Both the position numbers and the translations under genes were made by a program. Below the pieces are notes generated by a model. The model had not been told where the DNA came from, made no database searches, and saw only the letters and a program-made list of their open reading frames with translations. Shown piece by piece: positions 51,168-59,802 of a DNA stretch of 64,000 nucleotides (position 1 is the stretch's first letter; each line of letters begins with the position of its first letter). The stretch lies in NCBI GenBank assembly GCA_964425755.1, contig CAYRNY010000008.1:124001-188000 (forward strand), given 5' to 3'. This DNA comes from CAYRNY01 sp964425755 (GTDB lineage Bacteria; Chloroflexota; Anaerolineae; Aggregatilineales; Aggregatilineaceae).

Positions 51168-52004
51168 ATGTCTGAAACGTCAATCCGCCTGATCGTAGCC
51201 GATCTGGATGGCACGCTACTTAACTCAAATCACGAGGTGTCGCCGCTGACCGCACAGGCAGTGATGGCGGCACAGGAACAAGGCGTGCAGTTTACCGTTG
51301 CCACAGGCAAGACGTTCCCATCCACACCCGCGATCATCCGGCGCTTCGGAATTGGCATCCCTGTGATCTGCGGCAACGGCACGCAGGTTTTTGCACCGGA
51401 TGGCACGCTGCTACATGAGGACCCGATCCCGCTGGATTACGCGGTCGAAGCGATCGAGATGGCGCAGGCGCGCGGTTTCACCCCGGTTGTGTACACGCTG
51501 GATGGGTTGCTAGCTCCTGTGCGTGACGAGAATGTCGCGGAGCTGGTGGCGCATCACGAACCGGAACCGGTGATTGTGCGTGACGTGGTCGCCGCGCTGC
51601 GCGAGCACTTCAAGCCGTATAAACTGGTGCTAATGCACCGGGATCATGACAAGGTTGCCGCGTTCCAGTCTGAGATCACGCGCGCGTTTGAGGGACGGGC
51701 GCAGGTTTTGCGTTCCGGGTTGGCGTCGCTGGTCGAGGTGATGCCCTACGGGGTGAACAAGGGCACCGCGCTGGATGTGGTGTTGGCGCACGTTGGTGTG
51801 AAGACGGAAGAGACCATCGCATTTGGAGATAACTGGAACGACCTGGCGATGTTGCAACATGCCGGCATTGGGGTGGCGATGGGACATGCGCCGCGTGCCG
51901 TGAAGGCACAAGCGGACTACGTGACCGGGACGAACGACGAAGACGGTGTCGGGCATGCGCTGTACAAGTTTGTGCTCACGCCGCGTGTGGTGGGTGCGGA
52001 CTAA
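51168..52004 (+). CDS. Cof-type HAD hydrolase
   Basis: A 278-residue HAD-superfamily phosphatase with a C2 cap (Cof type). Motif I is VADLDGTLLNS with the catalytic Asp pair, motif II FTVATGKTF, motif III around NKGTALDVVL and motif IV AFGDNWNDLAML. These enzymes dephosphorylate sugar phosphates, flavin mononucleotide and similar substrates. Its place between RmlA-like and RmlB suggests a role in sugar-nucleotide supply, but the substrate is unknown. The stop is 25 bases before rmlB. Confidence 0.92.
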   Translation: MSETSIRLIVADLDGTLLNSNHEVSPLTAQAVMAAQEQGVQFTVATGKTFPSTPAIIRRFGIGIPVICGNGTQVFAPDGTLLHEDPIPLDYAVEAIEMAQARGFTPVVYTLDGLLAPVRDENVAELVAHHEPEPVIVRDVVAALREHFKPYKLVLMHRDHDKVAAFQSEITRAFEGRAQVLRSGLASLVEVMPYGVNKGTALDVVLAHVGVKTEETIAFGDNWNDLAMLQHAGIGVAMGHAPRAVKAQADYVTGTNDEDGVGHALYKFVLTPRVVGAD

Positions 52005-52029
52005 CGTGAATCAGGCAGGAGGTGGGGAC

Positions 52030-53058
52030 ATGAAATCAATTTTGGTGACGGGTGGTGCAGGTTTTATTGGCAGTGAATTTGTACGCCGCATGGTGCGCAA
52101 TCACCCCGACAAAACGATCGTGGTCTTTGACAAGCTGACCTATGCGGGCAATCTCGACAACTTGCTCCCCGTGAAGGACGCCCCGAACTATCGCTTTGAG
52201 CGGGGTGATATTGCAGACCGCGAAGCCGTGCGACGCGTGATTGAGACGCACAAAATTGATGCGATCGTGAATTTCGCCGCCGAATCGCACGTCGATCGCT
52301 CGATCCTCGATCCGGACGCGTTTGTGATGACGGATGTCGTGGGTGTGTACACGTTGCTGGATGTCGCCCGCGAGGTGGGGGTAGCACGCGTGCATCACGT
52401 CAGCACAGATGAGGTTTACGGTTCGATTGAGGAAGGGTTTTTCTCCGAAGGTGACGTGTTGGAGCCGAACAGCCCTTACGCGGCGAGTAAGGCCGGCGGC
52501 GAGATGATGCTGCGCGCGTATCACGTCACTTACGGGCTGCACACAACCGTGACGCGCGGCAGCAACACCTTTGGGCCGTACCAGTACCCGGAGAAACTCG
52601 CGCCGTTTTTTATCACCGAGGCGCTGGACGATCGTCCGTTGCCGCTGTACGGTGACGGCATGCAGGTGCGCGATTGGCTGTATGTTGAAGATCATTGCGA
52701 AGCGGTCGAAACGGTGCTGTTCCAGGGCGCGCCGAATGCTGTGTATAACGTCGGTGGTGAGCATGAAATGCATAACATCGACGTGACCCGTTTCATTCTC
52801 AAGACGCTGGGCAAACCGGAGAGCTTGATCCGCCACGTGGCTGATCGTCCGGGCCATGATCGCCGCTACGCGCTGACGAACGACAAGATACGCGCCGAAC
52901 TGGGGTGGGAACCCAAGCACAGCTTTGAGGACGCGATGGCGCGGACGGTGCGCTGGTACCGTGAGAATGAATGGTGGTGGCGCAAGATCAAAACCGGGGA
53001 ATACCTGGAATACTATAAGCGCCAATACGGTGACCGGCTGGCGCAGTCCCAGGATTGA
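52030..53058 (+). CDS. rmlB: dTDP-glucose 4,6-dehydratase
   Basis: A 342-residue extended short-chain dehydrogenase. It converts dTDP-glucose to dTDP-4-keto-6-deoxyglucose, the precursor of rhamnose and other deoxysugars. NAD binding VTGGAGFIGSEFVRR (6-20), the DxxTYAGN block (FDKLTYAGNLDNL), HVSTDEVYGS and catalytic YAASKAGGE are as expected. The ATG at 52030 follows AGGAGGTGGGG. The open frame begins further upstream, inside the phosphatase gene, but without family similarity. RmlC and RmlD are not in the window, so the final sugar is not determined here. Confidence 0.96.
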   Translation: MKSILVTGGAGFIGSEFVRRMVRNHPDKTIVVFDKLTYAGNLDNLLPVKDAPNYRFERGDIADREAVRRVIETHKIDAIVNFAAESHVDRSILDPDAFVMTDVVGVYTLLDVAREVGVARVHHVSTDEVYGSIEEGFFSEGDVLEPNSPYAASKAGGEMMLRAYHVTYGLHTTVTRGSNTFGPYQYPEKLAPFFITEALDDRPLPLYGDGMQVRDWLYVEDHCEAVETVLFQGAPNAVYNVGGEHEMHNIDVTRFILKTLGKPESLIRHVADRPGHDRRYALTNDKIRAELGWEPKHSFEDAMARTVRWYRENEWWWRKIKTGEYLEYYKRQYGDRLAQSQD

Positions 53059-53119
53059 ACTCGCCCCGTCGTTTGGACGCCGGGCTTCCGTGTGGGTGCA
53101 GGCTGCGATTTGGGCCGCC

Positions 53120-54244
53120 TCATCCGTAGCGACGCGGGACCTGCGTCACCAGGTGATTGTGGTCGCGGATCGCCAACCCGAACACGGCCTCGTTCGGGTA
53201 AAACGCGATGCCGGAAAACGTTCCGATAACGAACCCGCGATGGTCGGTACGCAGCAAGCCATCATCTGAACCGACAGGGCGGCCATAAATGTCGACCATT
53301 CGCGCTACTGGCTGGTCTATGTCCACTTCATCCCCCACCGCGACCAGGCGGTGTACAATGCACGCGACGGGCACGCGCGGGTGCGTCGTGCGGCGCACTG
53401 GATAGCCGGGTCTGATCACGGGCACTGGGGGTAATTCCTCGCGCTCGCCGGGCAGCATGCCTGCCCGGCGCATGACATTGCGTACACCCACGACAACAGC
53501 TTGAACATTTACCTGGTTTACCTGGCGATGACCGCCGATCTCGACTGTGATCGCCGGGATGCGCGCGCGGTTTAGCGTCGCGCCGCTGACCGAGCGATGC
53601 AGGTTCATCTCGATGTAGCGCGTCGAGGCGTACTCGTTCACCACCGTCAGCCCCAGCGCGTCGAGTATATCCCCGACCGCCTGCTGCAGTTTGACGGCGC
53701 TGGCCCGGTCGCGCGGTTCGCGGTAGAAGACCGGGTCGCGGATCGCAAAGGGGATCGATTCAATGCCGTAGTCGTGCAGGTCGATCAGGTAATCGGCGGT
53801 CGCGTCAATCCGCTCGAACAGGCGCGCGTAAGCCTGCTCCAGTGCCAGCGGCGTGTTTGGGCGTGCGGCTTGTTCCAGGTCTGGTGCGCCCGGAAACAGG
53901 CGGTTGGGGTCCTTGCCGTGCAGATAGTACGGGCTGCGCTCGCCGGTGCGCAGTCCCGCCGGGCTGAGTGTGGGCAATGCGACCAGCGTGCCGGTCAGGG
54001 ATTGCAGCAAATCTGGCGTGATGAGGTGATGCAGCACAGCGATGCCATCGTATTCGCCCCCATGTATGTTGGCCGTGATCCACAGCACCGGGCCTTCGGT
54101 ATTTGTGCCCTGTGCGATGATCACCGGAAAGTTATCTATGCCCCCGGTGGGGAGCGGGACAGCCTCAAACGCGCCGTAGACAATCGTCCCCGGTTTGCTG
54201 CGTGTAGTTCCAATCGTGATCGTGTGCGCCATTATCTCGCTCAT
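53120..54244 (-). CDS. Succinylglutamate desuccinylase/aspartoacylase-family protein
   Basis: A 374-residue M14-type zinc hydrolase of the AstE/AspA branch. Zinc ligands His61 and Glu64 lie in NIHGGEYDG, with a third His in LIDLHDYG (about 155). A C-terminal beta domain with RPGYPVRRTTHPR and VGDEVDIDQPVARMVD follows. Family members remove acyl groups from amino acids; the specific substrate is unknown. The ATG at 54244 lies 18 bases after the receiver-GAF protein's stop; a second ATG at 54232 is possible. Confidence 0.86.
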   Translation of the reverse strand: MSEIMAHTITIGTTRSKPGTIVYGAFEAVPLPTGGIDNFPVIIAQGTNTEGPVLWITANIHGGEYDGIAVLHHLITPDLLQSLTGTLVALPTLSPAGLRTGERSPYYLHGKDPNRLFPGAPDLEQAARPNTPLALEQAYARLFERIDATADYLIDLHDYGIESIPFAIRDPVFYREPRDRASAVKLQQAVGDILDALGLTVVNEYASTRYIEMNLHRSVSGATLNRARIPAITVEIGGHRQVNQVNVQAVVVGVRNVMRRAGMLPGEREELPPVPVIRPGYPVRRTTHPRVPVACIVHRLVAVGDEVDIDQPVARMVDIYGRPVGSDDGLLRTDHRGFVIGTFSGIAFYPNEAVFGLAIRDHNHLVTQVPRRYG

Positions 54245-54262
54245 TTGCGGTTGCGCTGGGTG

Positions 54263-55117
54263 TCAGGGGTGCGCTTGTTTCGCGAGCGCGCTGGCAAGCT
54301 GTGCGCTGACAAGTTCCAGCAGCATGATGTTTTGTTGTGTGATCGCGTTAGGCTGTTCGCGGCAGGCAAAGATCACGCCAAAGCGCATCGTGTTGCCGAC
54401 CGGCACGCACGCGCCGGAGCCAAAGCGTTGCTGTTTCACAAACGGATGATTGGGCTGATCCACCGCGTTGACGATCCGGCTTTGCCCGTTCTCCGCAACC
54501 CAGCCCACCAGCGATCCGTCGTAATCTTGTTGTTGCGGGGCAAGGTCGGTGATGGCATCCGGCCCAACCTGGGCGCTCAGTCTGAGTTCGGGCGGCGTGG
54601 TGGGCATGACGCGGTAAAACGCGACGTAATCATAGCCCAATTCAGCAATCGCTTCGACGGCGGTTTGGGCCTTTGAGACGCCGGGACTTGCGCGCCGCAG
54701 CGATTTTGCGAACTTTCGCACGGGGGGGAGCGTGTCGGCGCGCAACGTTTGCAGGCTGCGTTCTTCGGTCAGACGCTTGATGCGTTTGAGTAAGTCATCC
54801 TGGTCGAAGGGATCGACAGAGACCTCGTCGGCCTGGCCGGGCATGCCGAAGTCAGCTTCCTGGTCCACGAGGATGATCAGCAGGCGCGGGTAGGTCTGTC
54901 GCAGTTCTTTGATCAGGTCGAACGCGTCACCCAGTGCGTTATCAATGACGAACACGTCGATTTTCTTTTGCGAATCGGCAAGCGTCGCGCGCGCGTCGTG
55001 TTCGTTGGTGACGATCGTCACCGCCAACTGGGGGTCTTGGTTCAGGTTCTTGCGGTATTCAACCAGCGAGCGAATAGGCACTGCCGCCAGGACTTGGATT
55101 GTGGAGCTGTTGACCAT
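54263..55117 (-). CDS. Receiver-like plus GAF-domain protein
   Basis: A 284-residue protein. Residues 5-120 resemble a response-regulator receiver (IDVFVIDNALGDAFDLI, with an Asp at the phospho-acceptor spot), but the second acidic residue pair and the conserved Lys are weak, so it may not be phosphorylated. Residues about 145-280 form a GAF-type sensor domain (DYDGSLVGWVAENGQSRIVNAV, FGVIFACREQP). Both imply signalling; no output domain is recognised. It has a clear upstream promoter and the aspartoacylase gene follows in the same operon. Confidence 0.75.
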   Translation of the reverse strand: MVNSSTIQVLAAVPIRSLVEYRKNLNQDPQLAVTIVTNEHDARATLADSQKKIDVFVIDNALGDAFDLIKELRQTYPRLLIILVDQEADFGMPGQADEVSVDPFDQDDLLKRIKRLTEERSLQTLRADTLPPVRKFAKSLRRASPGVSKAQTAVEAIAELGYDYVAFYRVMPTTPPELRLSAQVGPDAITDLAPQQQDYDGSLVGWVAENGQSRIVNAVDQPNHPFVKQQRFGSGACVPVGNTMRFGVIFACREQPNAITQQNIMLLELVSAQLASALAKQAHP

Positions 55118-55169
55118 GGTTTCTACCGTATCGTTTGCAGGCGCGTGAGAACGTAAGAAGCTGTTCGTA

Positions 55170-55198
55170 ATTATAGGGACGTGCGGATTTTGTCACAA
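55170..55198 (-). promoter_or_regulatory. Promoter of the receiver-GAF gene
   Basis: Minus strand TTGTGA (55193-55198), 17 bases, TATAAT (55170-55175). Confidence 0.68.
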
Positions 55199-55243
55199 CA
55201 AACCGGCCACAAAGGCGAGTGGGATTGCTGGGATCAGAAAACG

Positions 55244-56947
55244 CTAAATACGGCTGCCAAGCGATGCGTTTTCTGTTGAGGTCTGCTTTCCGCCGCGCAT
55301 CCACAGCGCGACCACGATCGCGAATCCGCTGATTATCGCGCCGATATACTGCAACTCGCTGATGACGTCGACAGCGGCGAACAGGTTTGCCTCTTGGGCT
55401 GCATTGATGATCGCCGACGCGTCCCCGGTGATCGTCGCGATATAGTCCTCGCGGATCGTGTCGAACCGATCCAACGCGTAAATCGTCAGCCACGATATCG
55501 CCACCGTCATGCCGACCAGCCGCAGGATCAGGACCAGCGCCGCCGCGACACCGCGTTCGTCCTCGTCCACTTCGTTGAGTGCTGCCGTGCTGATCGGCGA
55601 TATTGTCAGGCCGAGCCCGACTCCGATCACAGCCATTTGCGCGCCCATAATCCAGTACGCGGTGTCATGTTCCCACACTGCGCCAGACAGCACAAAGCCG
55701 GTGCAGGCCAGCGCCAGGCCCCACGCGGTCGGTATGCGATACCCGTGTCGATCACTCAGCCAACCGCCGGGGATCGCAGCCAGTGCCATCGGCACGGTCA
55801 GGCCAGAAAGCAGCACGCCCGCGATATATGCCGCACGCTGTATGTCATCGCTGGATGGTGTGTCGGCGCGAAAATTAACCAGCAACGGCGCGCTGACCAG
55901 CCCGATTGCCAGGCAGAAACCGACCAGGAAGTTTGCCAGTGACGCTGCCGCGAAGTTGCGGTTGCGGAACAGGCTCAGCCGGATCAACGGCGACCGCACG
56001 CGTGACTCGATCAGCAAGAATAACATGAATGCCAGCGCTGCCGTGATCAGAAAATACGCGCTGTAGCCCGTGCCAGAACCCTGCAAGTCCTCGAAGTTGG
56101 ATGCTGTCCCGGCGGATTCGGGACTGGTGCCCAAACCCAGGTTGAGCGCGATCAACGCGATCGTGATAGACAACGTGCCGAACACATCGAACCTGCGTGC
56201 GTGGCGCGGGCGGGGGATATGGCGCAGCGACCACCACGCGCCGCCAAGCGCCAGCAGACCGATCGGGATGTTCAGGATGAACAACGTTTCCCAGGATGGC
56301 GTAGCAATGGACAGCCCAATGCGCTCGAACGCTGCCACAATACGTTCGCCGTGAAGCCCGAAGAAATGCACCATCACGCCGCCGTACAGGTGTCCCAATA
56401 CCCAACCTAATGTATCCACCGCGCCGATCACGCCGATCGGTTTTGCGCGGTGCTGTGGCGGGAACAAATCACCGGCCAGCGCGATCGTGACGGGCACCAT
56501 CGCGCCCGCGCCTAACGCCTGCACCACGCGCCCGAAGATGACAAGATAGAGATGCTGCTCAACACGACGCGGTGGGTCCTGACCCAGCACATCGTAGAAG
56601 AATCGCTGAATCCATTCATTCAGAATGGGATTGTCGTATGCAGTGACGAGATACGATCCGGCGATAAAAATCAGCAAGCAAGCGATGTAGACGGCACGCC
56701 GTCCGAACAGGTCTGACAGGCGGCCCGTGAACGTCATGCTGATCGCATAGGCGATCAGGTACCCGTTTACGGCCCAGGATGCTTGATCAAGGTATTCCTT
56801 GACCGGCAGATCAAGACTGACGATCACTTCCGGCAGCACTGCCGAAATGATCGTCAGGTCCAGCGCGCCGATGAATACAGGCAGGCTGACGATCGCCAGT
56901 ACCAGCCAGGGTGAAACGCGTTGTTCGCGTACGGAGATGGCAGTCAT
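55244..56947 (-). CDS. MFS transporter of the DHA2 type (P55-like)
   Basis: A 567-residue major facilitator with about 14 membrane helices. The DHA2 marker LDLTIISAVLP lies in helix 1, motif A GRLSDLFGRRAVY between helices 2 and 3, and a long extracellular loop between helices 3 and 4 (about 105-140). A second long loop around 205-235 carries Phe/Tyr. It is 7 bases downstream of an LppX/LprAFG-type lipoprotein gene. In mycobacteria the same order encodes LprG and the P55 transporter, which export triacylglycerides and related lipids and affect drug tolerance. Lipid export is therefore the leading hypothesis; a general drug pump is the alternative. Confidence 0.9.
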   Translation of the reverse strand: MTAISVREQRVSPWLVLAIVSLPVFIGALDLTIISAVLPEVIVSLDLPVKEYLDQASWAVNGYLIAYAISMTFTGRLSDLFGRRAVYIACLLIFIAGSYLVTAYDNPILNEWIQRFFYDVLGQDPPRRVEQHLYLVIFGRVVQALGAGAMVPVTIALAGDLFPPQHRAKPIGVIGAVDTLGWVLGHLYGGVMVHFFGLHGERIVAAFERIGLSIATPSWETLFILNIPIGLLALGGAWWSLRHIPRPRHARRFDVFGTLSITIALIALNLGLGTSPESAGTASNFEDLQGSGTGYSAYFLITAALAFMLFLLIESRVRSPLIRLSLFRNRNFAAASLANFLVGFCLAIGLVSAPLLVNFRADTPSSDDIQRAAYIAGVLLSGLTVPMALAAIPGGWLSDRHGYRIPTAWGLALACTGFVLSGAVWEHDTAYWIMGAQMAVIGVGLGLTISPISTAALNEVDEDERGVAAALVLILRLVGMTVAISWLTIYALDRFDTIREDYIATITGDASAIINAAQEANLFAAVDVISELQYIGAIISGFAIVVALWMRGGKQTSTENASLGSRI

Positions 56948-56954
56948 CAGGCAC

Positions 56955-57734
56955 TCAGTCTGCGTTGTTGATGCTGGGCGCGGTGATGGACACTGACTGG
57001 TTATAGTCCAGGATGCTGATATCCCAGGTCGTTGGTTCGCCTTCTGCGTTCGGCGGCGGCTCGATTAATGTGATCTGCGCCACGCGGAAGTCATTGGCCG
57101 AGATGTAGACTTCGATTGCCAGTTCGCCGTCCCTGCTTTGCACCAACCCGAAAGTGAGCGTGTGCACGGCGCTGGCCTGGATCGAGCCACTGAGGTGAAA
57201 CACCTCCAGGTCACGCAGACGAGTGCGCCCGTGCATCGTCAACCCGGTGATCGATGTGAGGGCGTGAGGGATACCGATCTCCGGCGACATCAATTCGGCA
57301 GGTGAGAAGCCCGGAATCAGTTCGGCATTGATCCAACGGTTCGCCGTGAGCAAATCGCTGCGGAAATAGTGGTCCCGGTCCAGCGCGATCAGATCGGCAG
57401 TCGTGGAAATATTCCCCAGGCTGAATTGGATACTGGCATTGATGCGGTCCGGTGCCTGGAAGATGCCACGTGCATGTTTGAACAATAATGGGTGGTCATC
57501 TGGCAACTCCAGGCCGACTACGTCCATTTCCACTGGCGCGCCCGTGACGTCCATTTCAAGCTCAATACTCTGGGCGCGCTGCATCTGCTCGACTCCCTCT
57601 TCCAGCATGGCGTCCGCGTTGGGCAGGGTTTCGGTCGCGATGTCGTTCGAGTTGGTGTCACCGCAACCGGTCAGGGCGAAGCCCAACAGTGCGGTGGTGA
57701 TGAACAAGGCCAGCAGGCGTTTTGCGTAATGCAT
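56955..57734 (-). CDS. LppX/LprAFG-family lipoprotein (LprG-like)
   Basis: A 259-residue lipoprotein. The signal ends with lipobox ALTGC (Cys24). The mature part shows the LppX_LprAFG pattern: helical start AMLEEGVEQMQRAQSIELEMDV, beta strands building a hydrophobic cavity, and RARGxFQAPDRIxA-like ARGIFQAPDRINASI. Mycobacterial members carry lipids across the wall and work with the P55 transporter, whose homologue lies 7 bases downstream. The start ATG at 57734 follows GGAGA. A promoter with an inverted repeat is just upstream. Confidence 0.87.
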   Translation of the reverse strand: MHYAKRLLALFITTALLGFALTGCGDTNSNDIATETLPNADAMLEEGVEQMQRAQSIELEMDVTGAPVEMDVVGLELPDDHPLLFKHARGIFQAPDRINASIQFSLGNISTTADLIALDRDHYFRSDLLTANRWINAELIPGFSPAELMSPEIGIPHALTSITGLTMHGRTRLRDLEVFHLSGSIQASAVHTLTFGLVQSRDGELAIEVYISANDFRVAQITLIEPPPNAEGEPTTWDISILDYNQSVSITAPSINNAD

Positions 57735-57845
57735 GGGGGTGTCTCCAGCACTAATCGTGTTTAGAAACCCGATCCATAACTACGTAACGACCGGTCAAAA
57801 GGTTGCACACAGTGAGCAGTTCGGTGTGCGTTTTCAACCGCTGCC

Positions 57846-57854
57846 ATAATAGCA
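57846..57854 (-). promoter_or_regulatory. Extended -10 promoter of the LprG-like gene
   Basis: Minus-strand TGC-TATTAT (TATTAT 57846-57851). Its -35 region coincides with the loop of the inverted repeat at 57855-57886. Confidence 0.5.
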
Positions 57855-57886
57855 CGATCCGGCGTGTAACCATAGGGGCCGGATCG
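57855..57886. promoter_or_regulatory. Inverted repeat beside the LprG-like promoter
   Basis: CGATCCGGC (57855-57863) and GCCGGATCG (57878-57886), perfect 9-bp arms with a 14-base spacer, abutting the extended -10. It also lies 30 bases after the methyltransferase stop, so it may be that gene's terminator, an operator, or both. Confidence 0.5.
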
Positions 57887-57915
57887 CGGTGCAGGGAGAA
57901 CACGTAGGATATTCG

Positions 57916-59787
57916 TCACGTTTTTGCGCGCTCAAGCGCATCCACCACGCGCGCCGCCAGATCGTAACGCCCGAACGCGGGCATGATATACGCGCCCTGG
58001 GCGAGGTCTTTAAGCGCCAGCAATAACTCTTGTGCGATACGTGCGCCTTCTTGTGGGGCGTCATCACCTGCGGCGTCAATGCGTTGGCGGATCGTTTCAG
58101 GAATGTCGATGCCTGGCACCTCGTTATGCAGAAAGCGAGCATGTCGGGTCCCGTATAGCGGTAGGATGCCCACCAGTACCGGCAGCTCAAGCGGGCCGTA
58201 TTCGGCGACGTAAGCGTCGCGAAAGCGCTCGAACACCTCTGGATCGTAGATCGGTTGGGTCAGCGCAAAATCGGCCCCCGCGTCGATCTTCTTGCGCAGC
58301 AGGCGGATTTCGCGGGTTACATCGCGAGCGTTGACGTTCAACGCGCAGCCCACCTGGAACGACGTCGGCTGGCCGATCGAATTGCCCGCCTGGTCAACGC
58401 CCCGGTTCAGGTTATGCTTGATCAGCTTGATCAGGCTGGACGGCACGATGTCGTGCGTGTCGAACGAGTCCGGATAATCTCCGATCACAGTAGGATCGCC
58501 CATCACCACGAAGATGTTGCGCACCTTTAGCGCGTGCGCTGCGAGCAGATCGCCCTGCACGCGCAGTAAATTCCGGCCCCGGGTAGGGAAGTGGAGCACA
58601 GTCTCCATCCCCACGCGGTCTTGCAGCAGGTGGCACACCGCCCAGGGACTCATACGCATGCGTGCCATTGGGCTGTCGGACACGTTGATGAAGTCCACGC
58701 CCGATTCGCGCAGCAGTTCTGCCGAGGCGATCACTTTCTGGGCGGTGAAACTGCGCGGCGGGGGCATTTCCACGGTGACGACGAATTGCCCGGCAGCCAG
58801 TTTGCGCTCAAGCAGCGTGGGCTGTTCTGGTACATCGCGTTTCTCGTCTTCCGGCAGATCGCTGACCACGACCAGGGTAGGATGAGGCCGGGCCGGATCG
58901 TCCAGCGCCTCGCGCATCGCGCTGATATGCTCAGGGGTCGTGCCGCAACAGCCACCGACAATGCTCGCGCCCGCGTCGTGGAATGCCAGGGCATACTCGC
59001 TGAAGTAATCCGGCGTGGCGGAATACATCACCCGTCCGCCCACATTTTCCGGCCAGCCGGCGTTGGGCAGCACGGAGAAGCGGGCATCCGGCACGGCACG
59101 GCGCATTTGCTGCAAGATGCGAAGCAGTTGAGCCGGGCCGCCGCTGCAATTCACGCCGATCACATCCGCGCCTGTTGCGTTCAATTCCCGCGCGACCTGC
59201 GCGGGGATGTCGCCAAGCAGTGTGCGATCGTCGCGGTTAAACGTCATTTGCGCCACGATCGGAATGTCTGCGTCATATGCTCGCGCGGCGCGGATCGCGG
59301 TGATGATCTCTTGGAGGTCGCTGAACGTTTCAAAAATCAACAGGTCCGCCCCGGCATCGATCAGTGCGCGTGCCTGTATTGCGAAGGCGTCATGTGCCTC
59401 TTCGGCTGTTGTACGTCCGAAGGGGGCCAACCGCACCCCCAGCGGGCCGACCGACCCCGCGACATAGACGTTGTCGCGGGGCGATGCTTCAATCGCCTGC
59501 CGCGCCAGTTCGACGCCAGCACGGTTGATCTCGGCGCACTGGTCTTGCATGTCGCATTTGGACAGCTTGTAGATGTTGGCGCTGAAGGTGTTGGTCTCGA
59601 TGATCTCGGCCCCGACCTCGATGTAGCGGCGATGGACATCCGTCACGACATCGGGGTCGTCGAGATTCAGCAGGTCAAAACACGAGTCAATCGGCATATT
59701 GCGCAGGGCATGCAGCATCGTGCCCATCGCCCCATCTGCCAGAATAGCGCCCTGTGCTAAACGGGTACGGAACGGAATAGTCGCCAT
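57916..59787 (-). CDS. Bifunctional homocysteine S-methyltransferase / methylenetetrahydrofolate reductase
   Basis: A 623-residue fusion. The N-terminal domain (about 1-300) is a zinc-dependent homocysteine S-methyltransferase with Cys214 (VNCSGG), Cys280 and Cys281 (GGCCGTTPEH). The C-terminal domain (about 330-620) is a flavin-containing MTHFR with a TIM barrel, the YitJ type. It would make methyl-tetrahydrofolate and possibly use another methyl donor for homocysteine. The ATG at 59787 follows GGGAG by 10 bases and is preferred to the upstream GTG. It is 15 bases after metH, so both share the SAM riboswitch. Confidence 0.93.
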   Translation of the reverse strand: MATIPFRTRLAQGAILADGAMGTMLHALRNMPIDSCFDLLNLDDPDVVTDVHRRYIEVGAEIIETNTFSANIYKLSKCDMQDQCAEINRAGVELARQAIEASPRDNVYVAGSVGPLGVRLAPFGRTTAEEAHDAFAIQARALIDAGADLLIFETFSDLQEIITAIRAARAYDADIPIVAQMTFNRDDRTLLGDIPAQVARELNATGADVIGVNCSGGPAQLLRILQQMRRAVPDARFSVLPNAGWPENVGGRVMYSATPDYFSEYALAFHDAGASIVGGCCGTTPEHISAMREALDDPARPHPTLVVVSDLPEDEKRDVPEQPTLLERKLAAGQFVVTVEMPPPRSFTAQKVIASAELLRESGVDFINVSDSPMARMRMSPWAVCHLLQDRVGMETVLHFPTRGRNLLRVQGDLLAAHALKVRNIFVVMGDPTVIGDYPDSFDTHDIVPSSLIKLIKHNLNRGVDQAGNSIGQPTSFQVGCALNVNARDVTREIRLLRKKIDAGADFALTQPIYDPEVFERFRDAYVAEYGPLELPVLVGILPLYGTRHARFLHNEVPGIDIPETIRQRIDAAGDDAPQEGARIAQELLLALKDLAQGAYIMPAFGRYDLAARVVDALERAKT

Positions 59788-59802
59788 GATGCACACGCTC
59801 CC

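Noticed and set aside
52036..53025. 329-residue open frame opposite rmlB
   Set aside because: Antisense to a clear dTDP-glucose dehydratase; no recognisable motifs.
58591..59760. 389-residue open frame opposite the methyltransferase/MTHFR gene
   Set aside because: Antisense shadow. The minus-strand protein has all catalytic residues, while this one is rich in His, Arg and Cys with no domain.
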